Assembly (NCBI GenBank): GCA_021791535.1
Contig: JAJYWI010000021.1
Coordinates: 1-64,000, forward strand
Length of the DNA stretch: 64,000 bases
From: Microcaldota archaeon
GTDB taxonomy: Archaea; Micrarchaeota; Micrarchaeia; Micrarchaeales; Micrarchaeaceae
Direction: 5' to 3'
The translations under genes were made by a program, and so were the position numbers. Positions within the stretch are counted from its first letter, which is position 1; each line of letters begins with the position of its first letter. Shown here one piece after another: positions 49,846 to 58,191 of this stretch. The notes beneath the pieces were generated by a model, which had not been told where the DNA came from, made no database searches, and was given only the letters and a program-made list of their open reading frames with translations.

Positions 49846-50538
49846 ATGGCTTCTTCTAAGACAGTCATAGCAAAGTACGAAAGGAATGGCTCCGAGTTCG
49901 AGATATTCGTAGATTCGGAGCTCGCGCACGACTACATAACCGGCAAGATAACCGACCCGCTCAGGGTCCTTGAGGCCGAGGAGATATTCAAGGACGCCAG
50001 AAAAGGCGAGAGGCAGAACAGCGAGAAGATAAAGAAGGTATTCGGCACGGACGACCTGGCGAAGGTGGTGGACACCATACTGAAGAAGGGCAACGTGCCT
50101 ATAACAACAGAGCAGAGGAACCGGCTCGTAGAGGACAAGAGGAAGCAGATAATCGCGTTGATAGCCAAGAACTCGATAGACCCGAGGACGAATGCACCGA
50201 ACCCACCGATGAGGATCGAGAACGCAATGAGAGAGGCGAAGGTGGCGATAGACCCATTCAAGAGCGCCAACGAGCAGATAGATGAGATAGTGAAAAGGCT
50301 GAGCGTGGTTATGCCGCTGAAGTTTACCACTGCCAAGATAAGCGTGACCATACCGGCCGAGTATGCCAATGGGTGCTTCGGTGTGCTCAAGCAGTACGGT
50401 CTCAAATCTGAGCAATGGCTGCAGGACGGCTCTCTGCAGGCGATCCTCGAGTTCCCTGCCGGGATGCAGAGCGAGTTCTTCGATAGGATAAACAAGGCAA
50501 CGCAGGGCAGGGCCGAGACAAAACTTTTGGAGAGTTGA
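49846..50538 (+). CDS. Ribosome maturation protein SBDS
   Basis: The SBDS family releases the anti-association factor aIF6 from the large subunit. It has 230 residues in the usual three-domain plan: FYSH domain ([19 protein letters not shown]...), a helical middle, and a ferredoxin-like C-terminal domain. The ATG at 49846 is used (a GTG at 49837 is in frame). Position between proteasome and exosome genes is the standard archaeal one. Confidence 0.94.
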   Translation: MASSKTVIAKYERNGSEFEIFVDSELAHDYITGKITDPLRVLEAEEIFKDARKGERQNSEKIKKVFGTDDLAKVVDTILKKGNVPITTEQRNRLVEDKRKQIIALIAKNSIDPRTNAPNPPMRIENAMREAKVAIDPFKSANEQIDEIVKRLSVVMPLKFTTAKISVTIPAEYANGCFGVLKQYGLKSEQWLQDGSLQAILEFPAGMQSEFFDRINKATQGRAETKLLES

Positions 50539-50542
50539 TACG

Positions 50543-51148
50543 ATGAAGGAGATAATATTGCCTGGCGACCTTGTCTCTGACAAGCCTATCAGGAACAGTT
50601 ACACGTACATCGAAGATGGGAAGACCTACTCGATGGTGCTTGGCACTATAGAGAGGGAGCCGCTGTCTATAGTTCCGCTAGAGAGCGTATGGAGTCCCCG
50701 TATAGAGGACACTGTCGTCGGCATAGTCACATCGGCAAGAAACAGCGTATACGAGGTGGATCTGAGGTTCCACGGGAGGAGCATAATAATAGGCGGCAAA
50801 TTCGAGAGGTTTTCGTTCAACGTCGGCGATGTCGTTGAGGCGACAGTTAAGGATATAGAGGAGAAGCGCACCATAATACTGAGTTATCCGAGGCTGCTTT
50901 CCGGTGGCACGCTCATTAGCGTCAAGACGGCGAAGATACCGAGGATAATAGGCCGGGACAATACGATGATAAAGCAGATAGCTGATAAATCGAAAAGCAG
51001 CATCATAGTTGGCAAGAACGGCCTGATATGGCTCAAGGGCGGCGACATAGCGCTTGCCACGAAGGCGATACTGACCGTGCAGGAGGAGGCGCACGTGTCA
51101 GGCCTTACAGAACGAATAAAGAAACTTATGGAAAATGGAGAACGGTGA
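50543..51148 (+). CDS. rrp4: Exosome RNA-binding subunit Rrp4
   Basis: A cap subunit of the archaeal exosome. It has 201 residues: N-terminal beta domain (ILPGDLVSD), S1 domain (EDTVVGIVTSARNSVYEVDLR) and KH domain (IPRIIGRDNTMIKQI, then IVVGKNGLIW-like IIVGKNGLIWLKG). Starts 4 bases after SBDS. Confidence 0.94.
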   Translation: MKEIILPGDLVSDKPIRNSYTYIEDGKTYSMVLGTIEREPLSIVPLESVWSPRIEDTVVGIVTSARNSVYEVDLRFHGRSIIIGGKFERFSFNVGDVVEATVKDIEEKRTIILSYPRLLSGGTLISVKTAKIPRIIGRDNTMIKQIADKSKSSIIVGKNGLIWLKGGDIALATKAILTVQEEAHVSGLTERIKKLMENGER

Positions 51149-51152
51149 ATAT

Positions 51153-51899
51153 ATGGCATCAAAAGCTAACAGACCGGATTTGGTTGTCGATGGGAAGCGG
51201 CTTGACGGCCGCGCAATGGACGAGCTGCGCCAATTGAAGATTGAGGCGAACGTGCTGAAGAACGCCGACGGATCGGCGTATCTGGAGTGGGGCAGGAACA
51301 AGGTGCTCGCGGCCGTATACGGACCCACCGAGACGCAGCCGAAGCACATGGCAGACCAGACGAAGGCGATAATAAAGTGCAGGTACCAGATGGCCCCGTT
51401 CTCGTCACTCGAGGACCATGGGAGGACCGGCCCAAACAGGCGCGCAATCGAGATATCGAAAGTGACGAAGGAGGCCTTCGAGAACGTCGTTATGCTGAAT
51501 GAGTTCCCAGGAAGTATGATAAACATATTCATCGAGATACTCCAGAGCGACGGCGGTACAAGAGCGGCAGGCATAACTGCAGCCGCCGTGGCGCTCGCCG
51601 GCGCGGGCATACACATGAAGGACCTGATATATGCCGTGTCTGTCGGAAAGATCGGGGAGCACCTGGTATTGGACCTCAACATGAAGGAGGACAACTATTC
51701 CGATTCTGACATGCCGATGGCGATATCCCCGAGGAACAACAACATACTGCTGCTGCAGATGGACGGTGAGTACACTGGGGAGGAGCTGCACAGGGCAATG
51801 GAGATGGCGATAGAGGCCGGCAAGACGATAGGCAAGATCCAGAGAGATGCGCTCCGCAGCGTCTACACCAATGTAGCGGAGAAATACGAGAGTGTTTGA
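51153..51899 (+). CDS. rrp41: Exosome catalytic subunit Rrp41
   Basis: A phosphorolytic 3'-5' RNase. From the ATG at 51153 it has 248 residues. RPDGR-box equivalent is KRLDGRAMDELR, followed by GSAYLEWGRNKVLAAVYGP. The active-site Asp lies in NIFIEILQSDGGTRAAGITAA and the acidic pair in LVLDLNMKEDNYSDSDMPMA. Stop directly abuts the Rrp42 start. Confidence 0.95.
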   Translation: MASKANRPDLVVDGKRLDGRAMDELRQLKIEANVLKNADGSAYLEWGRNKVLAAVYGPTETQPKHMADQTKAIIKCRYQMAPFSSLEDHGRTGPNRRAIEISKVTKEAFENVVMLNEFPGSMINIFIEILQSDGGTRAAGITAAAVALAGAGIHMKDLIYAVSVGKIGEHLVLDLNMKEDNYSDSDMPMAISPRNNNILLLQMDGEYTGEELHRAMEMAIEAGKTIGKIQRDALRSVYTNVAEKYESV

Positions 51900-52679
51900 A
51901 TGGAAGCTATAGGAGATATAAAGAGCGGGTACATAAGGGAGCTGCTATCCAAGGGCCTCAGGGAGGACTCGAGGAAGGTTTCCGATTTCAGGAGCATAAA
52001 GGTGGCCAAGAACGTCATAGAGAACGCTGAAGGATCAGCGCAGGTGGACCTTGGCAACACAAGGGTTCTTGCAGGCGTCAAGGTAATACTCGGAGAACCT
52101 ATGTCAGACACTCCGAATGAGGGCACGCTCGCGATGTCGGCCGAACTGCTTCCGCTCGCATCTGCAGAGTACGAGGCCGGTCCTCCTAGCCCAAACGCAA
52201 TAGAGCTGGCCAGGGTGGTGGACAGGGGCATACGCGCCGGCAAATGCGTCGACATGACCAGCCTTTTCATAGAGGAGGGCAAGTCGTGGAATGTCTACGT
52301 AGACATCTATGTATTGAATTACGACGGCAACCTTTTCGACGCAAGCTGCCTTGCGGCAATGAGCGCGCTTGCCTGCACCAAGATGCCAGAATACGAAAAC
52401 GGGGCAGAGGTTCGGGAGAAAAGGGTTAAAGAGCTTAAGATAGATAATATCGTGACATCGGCCACCTTCGCCAAGATAAACGGCGGAATACTGCTCGACC
52501 CAAACGGCAACGAGGAGAATGCGGCTGCGGCGAGGCTGACCGTAGCTACTGACGGCAAGTTCATACGCGCGATGCAGAAGGGCCTAAGCGGCAGCTTCTC
52601 AGCGAAAGAGGTAGAGGAGATGGCAGATATGGCGATGAAGAAGCACGATGAGCTCAAAAGACGCGTAATGGGTGCATGA
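51900..52679 (+). CDS. rrp42: Exosome subunit Rrp42
   Basis: The non-catalytic RNase PH-like partner that forms the hexameric ring with Rrp41. It has 259 residues. The LREDSRKVSDFRSI start box, GSAQVDLGNTRVLAGVKV, and the central INGGILLDPNGNEE region lack the catalytic Asp pattern of Rrp41, as expected. Confidence 0.95.
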   Translation: MEAIGDIKSGYIRELLSKGLREDSRKVSDFRSIKVAKNVIENAEGSAQVDLGNTRVLAGVKVILGEPMSDTPNEGTLAMSAELLPLASAEYEAGPPSPNAIELARVVDRGIRAGKCVDMTSLFIEEGKSWNVYVDIYVLNYDGNLFDASCLAAMSALACTKMPEYENGAEVREKRVKELKIDNIVTSATFAKINGGILLDPNGNEENAAAARLTVATDGKFIRAMQKGLSGSFSAKEVEEMADMAMKKHDELKRRVMGA

Positions 52680-52683
52680 TCGC

Positions 52684-52926
52684 ATGGCAAATGCAAGCAT
52701 AAGATACGGGGCAAGGGTAAGGAAGAGATACGCAGCCGTAAAGCAGCAGAAGCGCGCGTTGTACAGGTGCGAGATGTGCGGCAGGGATGCAGTCAAAAGG
52801 ATAGGCACGAGCATATGGAGATGCAGGCACTGCGGAGCGACATACGCAGGCGGCGCCTACTCAATGACAACAGCAGCAGGAGAGGTCGCGAGAAGGCTTG
52901 TCTCGGATTACGCTAGGAGGAGATAA
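52684..52926 (+). CDS. rpl37ae: Ribosomal protein L37Ae
   Basis: 80 residues from the ATG at 52684 (MANASIRYGARVRKR). A C4 zinc ribbon CEMC...CRHC is followed by GATYAGGAYS and a basic tail. It follows Rrp42 by 4 bases. Its stop overlaps the ATG of the next gene (TAATG). Confidence 0.95.
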   Translation: MANASIRYGARVRKRYAAVKQQKRALYRCEMCGRDAVKRIGTSIWRCRHCGATYAGGAYSMTTAAGEVARRLVSDYARRR

Positions 52927-53282
52927 TGGTAGAGATAGTATACGACCCTATACACACGCTGGTTGTGCACGATGTGGCGAAAGTACCGCTGGAGGATCTC
53001 ATAAGGGAAAGGATAACTCCCGGCGTGACGCTGCCGCTCTACTGGTGCGCAGGCGTGCTTTTCAGCTTCGCCTCTGCGCCGATTGCGGACGAGATAATGA
53101 AGGACTACTTCAAAGGGAAGATCCACTGGATGGAGGTGCACTATACGGAGATGAAGGAATACAAGTCGGTGCTGGAACTGGACGACGAGCACTACGGAGG
53201 CAAGGTGACCATCAGGGTGATAGACACCGCGGCATCACAGATACACAACGATTTTGTAGGATGGCTCAAGAAGAGGAGATGA
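52926..53282 (+). CDS. Unrecognised protein in the exosome operon
   Basis: 118 residues, alpha/beta, no membrane segment. Sequence features: VEIVYDPIHTLVVHDVAKV, a hydrophobic core with a Cys (YWCAGVLFSFASAP), KIHWMEVHYTEMKEY, then KVTIRVIDTAASQIHNDFVGWLKKRR. In many archaea this position, between L37Ae and RpoP or after them, holds Pcc1 or prefoldin; this protein is longer and I cannot match it to either. The one-base overlap with rpl37ae and 4-base gap to rpoP make a translation or RNA-related role likely (inference). Confidence 0.8.
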   Translation: MVEIVYDPIHTLVVHDVAKVPLEDLIRERITPGVTLPLYWCAGVLFSFASAPIADEIMKDYFKGKIHWMEVHYTEMKEYKSVLELDDEHYGGKVTIRVIDTAASQIHNDFVGWLKKRR

Positions 53283-53286
53283 TATT

Positions 53287-53418
53287 ATGGCATACGTTTG
53301 CGTGCACTGCGGGAAGAAGATAAAGCAGCTTGATAATTTCATAAGGTGCCAGTACTGCGGCTCAAGGGTGATAGTGAAGAGCAGGCCGAACCTCTCAAGA
53401 GAGGTGAAGACCGACTAG
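53287..53418 (+). CDS. rpoP: RNA polymerase subunit P (Rpo12)
   Basis: A 43-residue zinc-binding RNA polymerase subunit: MAYVCVHCGKKIKQLD, then CQYCGSRVIVKSRP. The C4 ribbon spacing (CVHC, 15 residues, CQYC) and the terminal RVIVKxRP match Rpo12/RpoP. The gene is short and easily missed. It is the last gene of the superoperon; the stop at 53418 directly abuts the convergent PRC-barrel gene. Confidence 0.93.
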   Translation: MAYVCVHCGKKIKQLDNFIRCQYCGSRVIVKSRPNLSREVKTD

Positions 53419-53658
53419 CTACTTGCTGCCCACTATTATGCTCTCTGATACGTTCTTTACCCGCTCGTACTTGACGCTGTTCTTCGCAAGCAGCATCGCA
53501 GTGTTGTCGCTCCTCGTGAGCTGCTCCGCCTTAATCAGAAGGAGGTTAGCCACCTTTCCACTTTCAAAATCCAGTATAGCATCCTCTACCAGGCCTATCT
53601 TCTTACCCTCGTTCGTTATTATCTCCTTGCCGTATAGTTCAGAAAGCAGAATAGCCAT
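53419..53658 (-). CDS. PRC-barrel domain protein
   Basis: 79 residues with the PRC-barrel strand pattern: LLSELYGKEIITNEGKKIGLVEDAILDFESGKVANLLLI. Stand-alone archaeal PRC proteins of this size occur widely and have been linked to division complexes (CdpB/SepF partners in haloarchaea) or RNA processing. The specific role here is unknown. Four bases separate it from the upstream zinc protein, so it is co-transcribed with the histone run. Confidence 0.85.
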   Translation of the reverse strand: MAILLSELYGKEIITNEGKKIGLVEDAILDFESGKVANLLLIKAEQLTRSDNTAMLLAKNSVKYERVKNVSESIIVGSK

Positions 53659-53662
53659 TCCA

Positions 53663-54184
53663 TCACTTGATATTCATAATCCTTTGAGATGCAAATATTC
53701 TTATTATGTATGCTCTCAGCTCCTCCATGAACGCCTTTTCGTCCTTGCCTAGCTCTGAGAGCTCAGAGGCATCGAACATGGACATGTTGCCATGGACAAG
53801 GTTCCCCAAGTACTCGTCAGTAAGGTGGTAGCCCTTTGTGCCGCATCTTCCGCATACGTATAGCGGCATGACCGGGGCTTTGGTAGGGGACCGCAGCGTC
53901 TCAATATACCTGGAGAGGGGCGCGTTCCCGCAGCCCGGGCATTCCTTCTGCAGCGTCACCTCCCTGTACTGCCGTATCTCCGCATCTGCACCCATGCTAA
54001 CAACGAAATTTTCTGCCGCTCTGCGCACGTCATTACTATCGATAAGCCGCTGGTCGGTCACGCTGCCTATCCTATCGAACCTGCTCTCTAGCGTATGGTC
54101 GCCGACAGGCTCGAAGAGCACCGTAGCCATTACTCCGCAATCATCGTAGTCTATGCGGACCTTCCCTGTGCTGCTAGTCGCCAT
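53663..54184 (-). CDS. Zinc-ribbon-containing hypothetical protein
   Basis: 173 residues from the ATG at 54184; a GTG at 54196 overlaps the histone stop region and is the coupled alternative. An N-terminal ~90-residue beta/alpha part (VRIDYDDCGVMATVLF) is followed by a zinc ribbon CPGC...CGRC (about residues 85-120) and a helical tail. No family recognised. Lies between histone and PRC-barrel genes in a tight minus-strand operon. Confidence 0.65.
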   Translation of the reverse strand: MATSSTGKVRIDYDDCGVMATVLFEPVGDHTLESRFDRIGSVTDQRLIDSNDVRRAAENFVVSMGADAEIRQYREVTLQKECPGCGNAPLSRYIETLRSPTKAPVMPLYVCGRCGTKGYHLTDEYLGNLVHGNMSMFDASELSELGKDEKAFMEELRAYIIRIFASQRIMNIK

Positions 54185-54196
54185 CCCAACCTTCAC

Positions 54197-54424
54197 TCAA
54201 TCGCCGAACCTCAGTCTGTACGAGTCTATATCCTCCTTAAGTATCGTCTTCCTGCCATTCTTCCTAGCCTGCGCCATTGCGTATTTGGCTATCCTCCTTG
54301 CCTTGCCCTCCAATATCGCTGAAAGCGATTCGGCGGCCTTATCCGTCAATCTCACAGGGCCCCTCCTGCTTACTATCCTCTTTATCGCAATTTTGGGTAT
54401 CCTTGTCAATGCACCATCCCGCAA
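54197..54424 (-). CDS. Archaeal histone
   Basis: A 75-residue histone-fold protein: IPKIAIKRIVSRRG, VRLTDKAAESLSAILEGKARRIAKYAMAQARKNGRKTILKEDI. The RKTI loop and ED/I helix are standard for HMf-type histones. The basic N-terminal extension is short. The TATA box CTTTTTATTG (about 54508-54518, minus strand) is well placed 85-95 bases upstream. It packages DNA and would be the main chromatin protein. Confidence 0.92.
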   Translation of the reverse strand: MRDGALTRIPKIAIKRIVSRRGPVRLTDKAAESLSAILEGKARRIAKYAMAQARKNGRKTILKEDIDSYRLRFGD

Positions 54425-54534
54425 GATTCAGCACTCAAGATCATCTTCACAGCTATAGGCTCAGCGTAGTGCATTATCATCATTATGCTATTCTGGCTTG
54501 CAAGCAATAAAAAGGTTACCCTGGCGCAACACGC

Positions 54535-54547
54535 ACCTTTTTAATCT
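54535..54547 (+). promoter_or_regulatory. TATA box of the thioredoxin gene
   Basis: CTTTTTAATCTTT lies about 36-48 bases upstream of the thioredoxin ATG. The histone promoter lies 20-25 bases further left in the opposite direction, so this 160-base spacer is a compact divergent promoter region. Confidence 0.5.
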
Positions 54548-54582
54548 TTAATGGTGGAAGTACTACCTGCTGTGGTGAATTA

Positions 54583-54903
54583 ATGAGTGTAACCGACGTG
54601 ACGGACTCGACATTCGAGGAGGAAGTGGTAAAATCGAAGCTGCCTGTTGTAATAGACATATGGGCTGAGTGGTGCGGGCCCTGCCGTCTATTCAGTCCTA
54701 TATTCGATGAACTCTCCTCAGATTACGATGGGAAGGTAAAATTCGTGAAGATTGATGCAGATTCGAACGAGGCAATAACCAAGAAGTACAACATAATGAG
54801 CATACCTACTACGCTTTTGATAGAGAAGGGCGAGCTTAAAGCGATGAATGTCGGGGCGATCCCTAAGGAGGCGCTGAAGAAGTGGATAGATAAGAACATA
54901 TGA
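54583..54903 (+). CDS. trxA: Thioredoxin
   Basis: A 106-residue thiol-disulfide reductant with active site WAEWCGPCR (about residues 28-36), cis-Pro in SIPTTLLIEKGE and the usual buried Asp in VVIDIW. Likely reduces MsrA/MsrB and other thiol enzymes. No thioredoxin reductase is in the window. Confidence 0.96.
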   Translation: MSVTDVTDSTFEEEVVKSKLPVVIDIWAEWCGPCRLFSPIFDELSSDYDGKVKFVKIDADSNEAITKKYNIMSIPTTLLIEKGELKAMNVGAIPKEALKKWIDKNI

Positions 54904-54954
54904 CTTCTAGAGCGCCTGCACAGAAGACTTTAATATCTATCAACATGTTCCTAA

Positions 54955-55020
54955 TGAGTGAGAGTGATGGCTAGCCAACACGCAGCGCGCCAACTGAGCG
55001 ACTGATGCTAGCCATGGCCA
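54955..55020 (+). ncRNA. Candidate small RNA with a 9-pair terminal stem
   Basis: ATGGCTAGC (54967-54975) pairs perfectly with GCTAGCCAT (55007-55015), closing a 31-base loop. A TATA-like TTTAATAT (54930-54937) lies ~25 bases upstream of 54957. C-box-like GTGATGG and two CTGA tetranucleotides (D-box-like) occur on the plus strand, but the spacing is not that of a standard C/D guide. Read on the other strand, the loop contains GCTCAGTTGG, which looks like a tRNA D-arm. No protein frame covers it. Confidence 0.35.
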
Positions 55021-55122
55021 TATCCTCATGCAAATCGCTATTCCTTATGCCGGCTTATGGCATATCTATTAAAACCAGTATAGGTGAATATGAGTATCCT
55101 GATGGATACGGAGTTGGTGGCC

Positions 55123-56388
55123 ATGCCTGACATACCATTCCCAAGGGGGATGCGAGACCTTATGCCCAACGAGGCGCTCTTCAGGAACGAGCTCCTGAAG
55201 AAGATAGAGAGCGTTTTCCAGAGGTACGGCTTCCTTACGATAGATACGCCCACGCTGGAGTCTGTGAAGGTTCTAAATGCGAAAGGCGGAATAGGCGAGG
55301 ATACGAAGCTCATCTTCGAGACAAAGAACGATGAGCTGGCCCTCAGGTATGACTTCACCGTATCGTTAGCGCGGTACGTGGCCATGCATCAGGGCCTGCC
55401 CCTGCCGCTCAAGAGATACGTGATAGGCAAGGCGTGGAGGCGGGAGGAGCCACAGAGGCTGCGCTACCGCGAATTCACACAGGCTGACGTCGACATAGTC
55501 GGCGGCGACACCGTGTATGCTGATGCCGAGGTGATATACACCGTAGCGAAGGCCCTCGACGAGGTCGGCGTGTCCTATTTCATAAAGATAAACAATCGCG
55601 CGATGATGGATTCGCTGCTCGCCTCATTCGGCATAAAAGGCGCACAGTTCATGGAGGTGCTCAGGGTTATCGACAAGCTTGACAAGCTTGGTAGGGACAA
55701 AGTGACTGAGCTGCTGGGCGCGCTCGGCCTGAACAGGGACCAGATAAGCAGGATAGATGACCTGATAAACATGCAGGGAACCAATAGCGAGAAACTCGAT
55801 TTTGCAGCTACAGTCTCGAAAGACAGCTCGGTTGAGGAGCTCAGGTCTACCATAGCACTCGCAGAGTCCTATGGAATAAAGGGCGCCATAAAGGTAGATT
55901 TCTCCGCAGTGCGAGGCTTCGACTACTATACCGGCATGGTGATGGAGATTGCGAGCACGGAAGGCGAGAAGAGCGCTCTGGGCGCAGGCGGAAGGTACGA
56001 CAAGCTCATTGGCCTCTACTCAGTGAAGAGCCTGCCTGCAACAGGCGCATCCATAGGGGTAGATCGGCTGCTCGACATGATGGGATTCTCAGAATCACCC
56101 AAGCAGACATACTCAAAGCTATTTGTGATAAACGTCAAGGAGTCAAACTACAAGTATGCGTTGAAGACCGCGAACTGGTTCCGCGACAAAGGCATAGCTA
56201 CAGATATAAACTTATCGACAAGAAACATATCCAACCAGTTGTCCTATGCGAATTCGCTAAAGTTCGGCTACGCCGCGATTGTCGGTGACGTCGAGGAGCA
56301 GGCTGGCAAGCTGAAGCTTAGGAACCTGGTAAGCGGCGATGAGTCTGTGATGACGCCGGAAGAGGCGCTCGCCGAGATAAACAAGTGA
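55123..56388 (+). CDS. hisS: Histidyl-tRNA synthetase
   Basis: A class II synthetase of 421 residues from the ATG at 55123; GTG at 55084 and ATGs at 55090/55102 are also in frame, but GGTGG and the usual PRGMRDLMP start favour 55123. Motif 2 is AWRREEPQRLRYREFTQAD, the His-specific loop is RGFDYYTGMVMEI, and GGRYDKLIG is the HisA signature. A C-terminal anticodon domain follows. The TATA-like CTATTAAAACC is at 55063-55073. The stop overlaps the next gene's first possible start. Confidence 0.94.
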   Translation: MPDIPFPRGMRDLMPNEALFRNELLKKIESVFQRYGFLTIDTPTLESVKVLNAKGGIGEDTKLIFETKNDELALRYDFTVSLARYVAMHQGLPLPLKRYVIGKAWRREEPQRLRYREFTQADVDIVGGDTVYADAEVIYTVAKALDEVGVSYFIKINNRAMMDSLLASFGIKGAQFMEVLRVIDKLDKLGRDKVTELLGALGLNRDQISRIDDLINMQGTNSEKLDFAATVSKDSSVEELRSTIALAESYGIKGAIKVDFSAVRGFDYYTGMVMEIASTEGEKSALGAGGRYDKLIGLYSVKSLPATGASIGVDRLLDMMGFSESPKQTYSKLFVINVKESNYKYALKTANWFRDKGIATDINLSTRNISNQLSYANSLKFGYAAIVGDVEEQAGKLKLRNLVSGDESVMTPEEALAEINK

Positions 56389-56393
56389 TAAAG

Positions 56394-56897
56394 ATGGCAA
56401 AATCCGAACTCGAAAGGGTGACCGAAGAGAAGGTAGCAAAGGGAGGCATACTGGTCAAGTTCTATTTCGACATGCAGAGCGAAGAGAAGGATAAGCTGCA
56501 GCCCCTGCTCGTCGACCTCATAAACGAGCGTTTGCTCAAGGAGCCTGGTGTCGTCTACTGCTACGGTGCCATAGAGGAGCCGATAAAGCACGATAAGTAC
56601 TATATAACGAGCGCAGCTGTGCACGTCCTGTTCGAGAGTTTCAGGAACCTCATTATAATAGCGTTCAAGTATGCGCCAATAGGCGTCGAGATCCTCAGGC
56701 CGCAGAAGGACCTGCACGTAAGCGTCTGGGACCTCCAATCTGTGTTGTTGGACGTGGCGCAGTTCTCAACCGAGTACTCCAGGTACATACTCGAAAAAGT
56801 GTTGAGGCCGGAAGACATGCAGGCCATACAGGAGAACTTGAAAAACAGGGAGGAGATAGGCAAGCGGCTCATCGAGAAGAAGGAAAAGAAGGAATAG
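56394..56897 (+). CDS. Conserved-looking archaeal protein, unknown
   Basis: 167 residues from the ATG at 56394, 5 bases after the HisRS stop. An alpha/beta body (VYCYGAIEEPIKHDKYYITSAAVHVLFESF, a strand-helix set) ends in a long charged helix from about residue 130 that finishes EKKEKKE. Contains NLIIIAFKYAPIGVEILRP. I do not recognise a family with certainty. Adjacency to HisRS suggests a shared transcript; a link to translation is only context. Confidence 0.7.
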   Translation: MAKSELERVTEEKVAKGGILVKFYFDMQSEEKDKLQPLLVDLINERLLKEPGVVYCYGAIEEPIKHDKYYITSAAVHVLFESFRNLIIIAFKYAPIGVEILRPQKDLHVSVWDLQSVLLDVAQFSTEYSRYILEKVLRPEDMQAIQENLKNREEIGKRLIEKKEKKE

Positions 56898-56931
56898 GTA
56901 GCGCGTGCGCACTCCAAGCCGGCTGCGCAGC

Positions 56932-57996
56932 TCAAGTGGAGTTGTACATTGTCAGGTTGATCAGTATGCCGCGCTGCTGGTTCGGCGTATCTGAGAGGCG
57001 GAACCCGCCGGCAAGCATAAAGTACTGGGTGCCTACAGAGCTAGACACAAGCCTTATCCTGACTATCTTGCCTGCTACTGTTGTCAGCGGTATGGTGGCA
57101 TTCCTGAATATCGACGTTGTGACGTTCTTGCCCTTTATTGTCGAGTTGGGGAGGGAGAGGTTGAACGTATTGTAAGCGGCCACTATTGCCGGGCTTCCGT
57201 TGCGCAGAATCTCAACGTATATATTGCCGTGCTGGTTGCTCACTATCTTGAAGTTCAGGAACGGCTTATTGGCTATAAACTCCGAAGATGTAAGGTTGCC
57301 GGGAGCGGTCTGCGTGCCGCACCTGTATGTGCTGGCCACATACTGTCCGGGGGAGCTGTTCCACGGAGAGCTGAGATAGCACTTTACTATCGCGTTGTTC
57401 GCATATGTGATGTTGAATGGCTTTGTGCCGAATCCAGCTCCGGACGCGTTCCACCCAGTATACTGGCCATTAGAGAAGTTGCCGTTATACACGAAGTTAT
57501 ACGCCTGCTGCGGCGGGGATGTCGTAGAGTTGAATATAAGCATGGACTGGCCGCAGCTCCCGCCTCCAGCCCCTGTTGTGAACGTTATATTGTATACCTG
57601 CTTCGGACCGGTCAGTTCTGTCAGGAAGGTCGTGCAGTTGTAGCTTATCGTCTGGTTAACATACGTTCCGTTGTTCGCTCCGACCACAAGGAGATGCGCG
57701 GTGTCCGCATCGCCAGCCGCTGCCCATATGCCTATTGAATTAGTGGTGAGCAGGCAGTGCGCCTGCGTTGTGCTGTTTGTCTTGTTAACCGACAACGTGT
57801 ACGAATAGCAATCGTATAGGGTCCCCCTGTTTATGGTTGTTGTGGCCGGCACGCCACTTATCGTTGTTGCCGCGGTCACTGTCGTGGCGGCGGAAGTCGT
57901 TAGGCCGTGGTGCGTGAGGAGGAACCCGCTCTCTACATAAGCGAGTATTGCAGCCAATATTATAATCACGATTATGGTGACAGCGAAGCGCTTCAT
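56932..57996 (-). CDS. Membrane-anchored extracytoplasmic glycoprotein-like protein
   Basis: About 354 residues from the ATG at 57996. A single N-terminal membrane anchor (residues about 3-23) is followed by a Thr-rich linker (about 32-57) and an exported region with many NxS/T sequons. Residues about 165-335 carry NGNFSNGQYTGWNASGAGFG, the strand motif of carbohydrate-binding beta-sandwich domains, and HGNIYVEILRNGSPAIV. Six Cys could form disulfides. Ligand is unknown. The TATA-like GTTAAATACC is at 58016-58025. Confidence 0.68.
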   Translation of the reverse strand: MKRFAVTIIVIIILAAILAYVESGFLLTHHGLTTSAATTVTAATTISGVPATTTINRGTLYDCYSYTLSVNKTNSTTQAHCLLTTNSIGIWAAAGDADTAHLLVVGANNGTYVNQTISYNCTTFLTELTGPKQVYNITFTTGAGGGSCGQSMLIFNSTTSPPQQAYNFVYNGNFSNGQYTGWNASGAGFGTKPFNITYANNAIVKCYLSSPWNSSPGQYVASTYRCGTQTAPGNLTSSEFIANKPFLNFKIVSNQHGNIYVEILRNGSPAIVAAYNTFNLSLPNSTIKGKNVTTSIFRNATIPLTTVAGKIVRIRLVSSSVGTQYFMLAGGFRLSDTPNQQRGILINLTMYNST

Positions 57997-58034
57997 GCAT
58001 GACACCTGCTACATCAGGTATTTAACCTCGTCAG

Positions 58035-58044
58035 TTTAATATAT
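58035..58044 (+). promoter_or_regulatory. TATA box of the L41e gene
   Basis: TTTAATATAT about 34 bases upstream of the TTG start of rpl41e. The divergent surface-protein gene uses its own box about 15 bases to the left. Confidence 0.5.
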
Positions 58045-58077
58045 GTTGTCCTTTTATATGGATAAGCGGTGTGATGT

Positions 58078-58191
58078 TTGGGAAGCATACCTAGGAAATG
58101 GAAGAAAAAGGGAAGAATGCGCTGGAAGTGGAAGAAGAAGCGCAGGAAGAGGTTGAAGAGGGCGCAGAAGAGGAGAGTCGGAGAGCTCTGA
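58078..58191 (+). CDS. rpl41e: Ribosomal protein L41e
   Basis: A 37-residue highly basic peptide of the large subunit, starting with TTG: MGSIPRKWKKKGRMRWKWKK then RRKRLKRAQKRR and a short acidic end. PRKWKKKGRMRWKW is the family's hallmark. GGTGTGATG lies just upstream as a ribosome binding site. It is too short and too basic for routine gene finders, and the start codon is not ATG. An ATG at 58117 would give only 24 residues and lose the conserved first block. The stop directly abuts the convergent secY stop. Confidence 0.88.
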   Translation: MGSIPRKWKKKGRMRWKWKKKRRKRLKRAQKRRVGEL

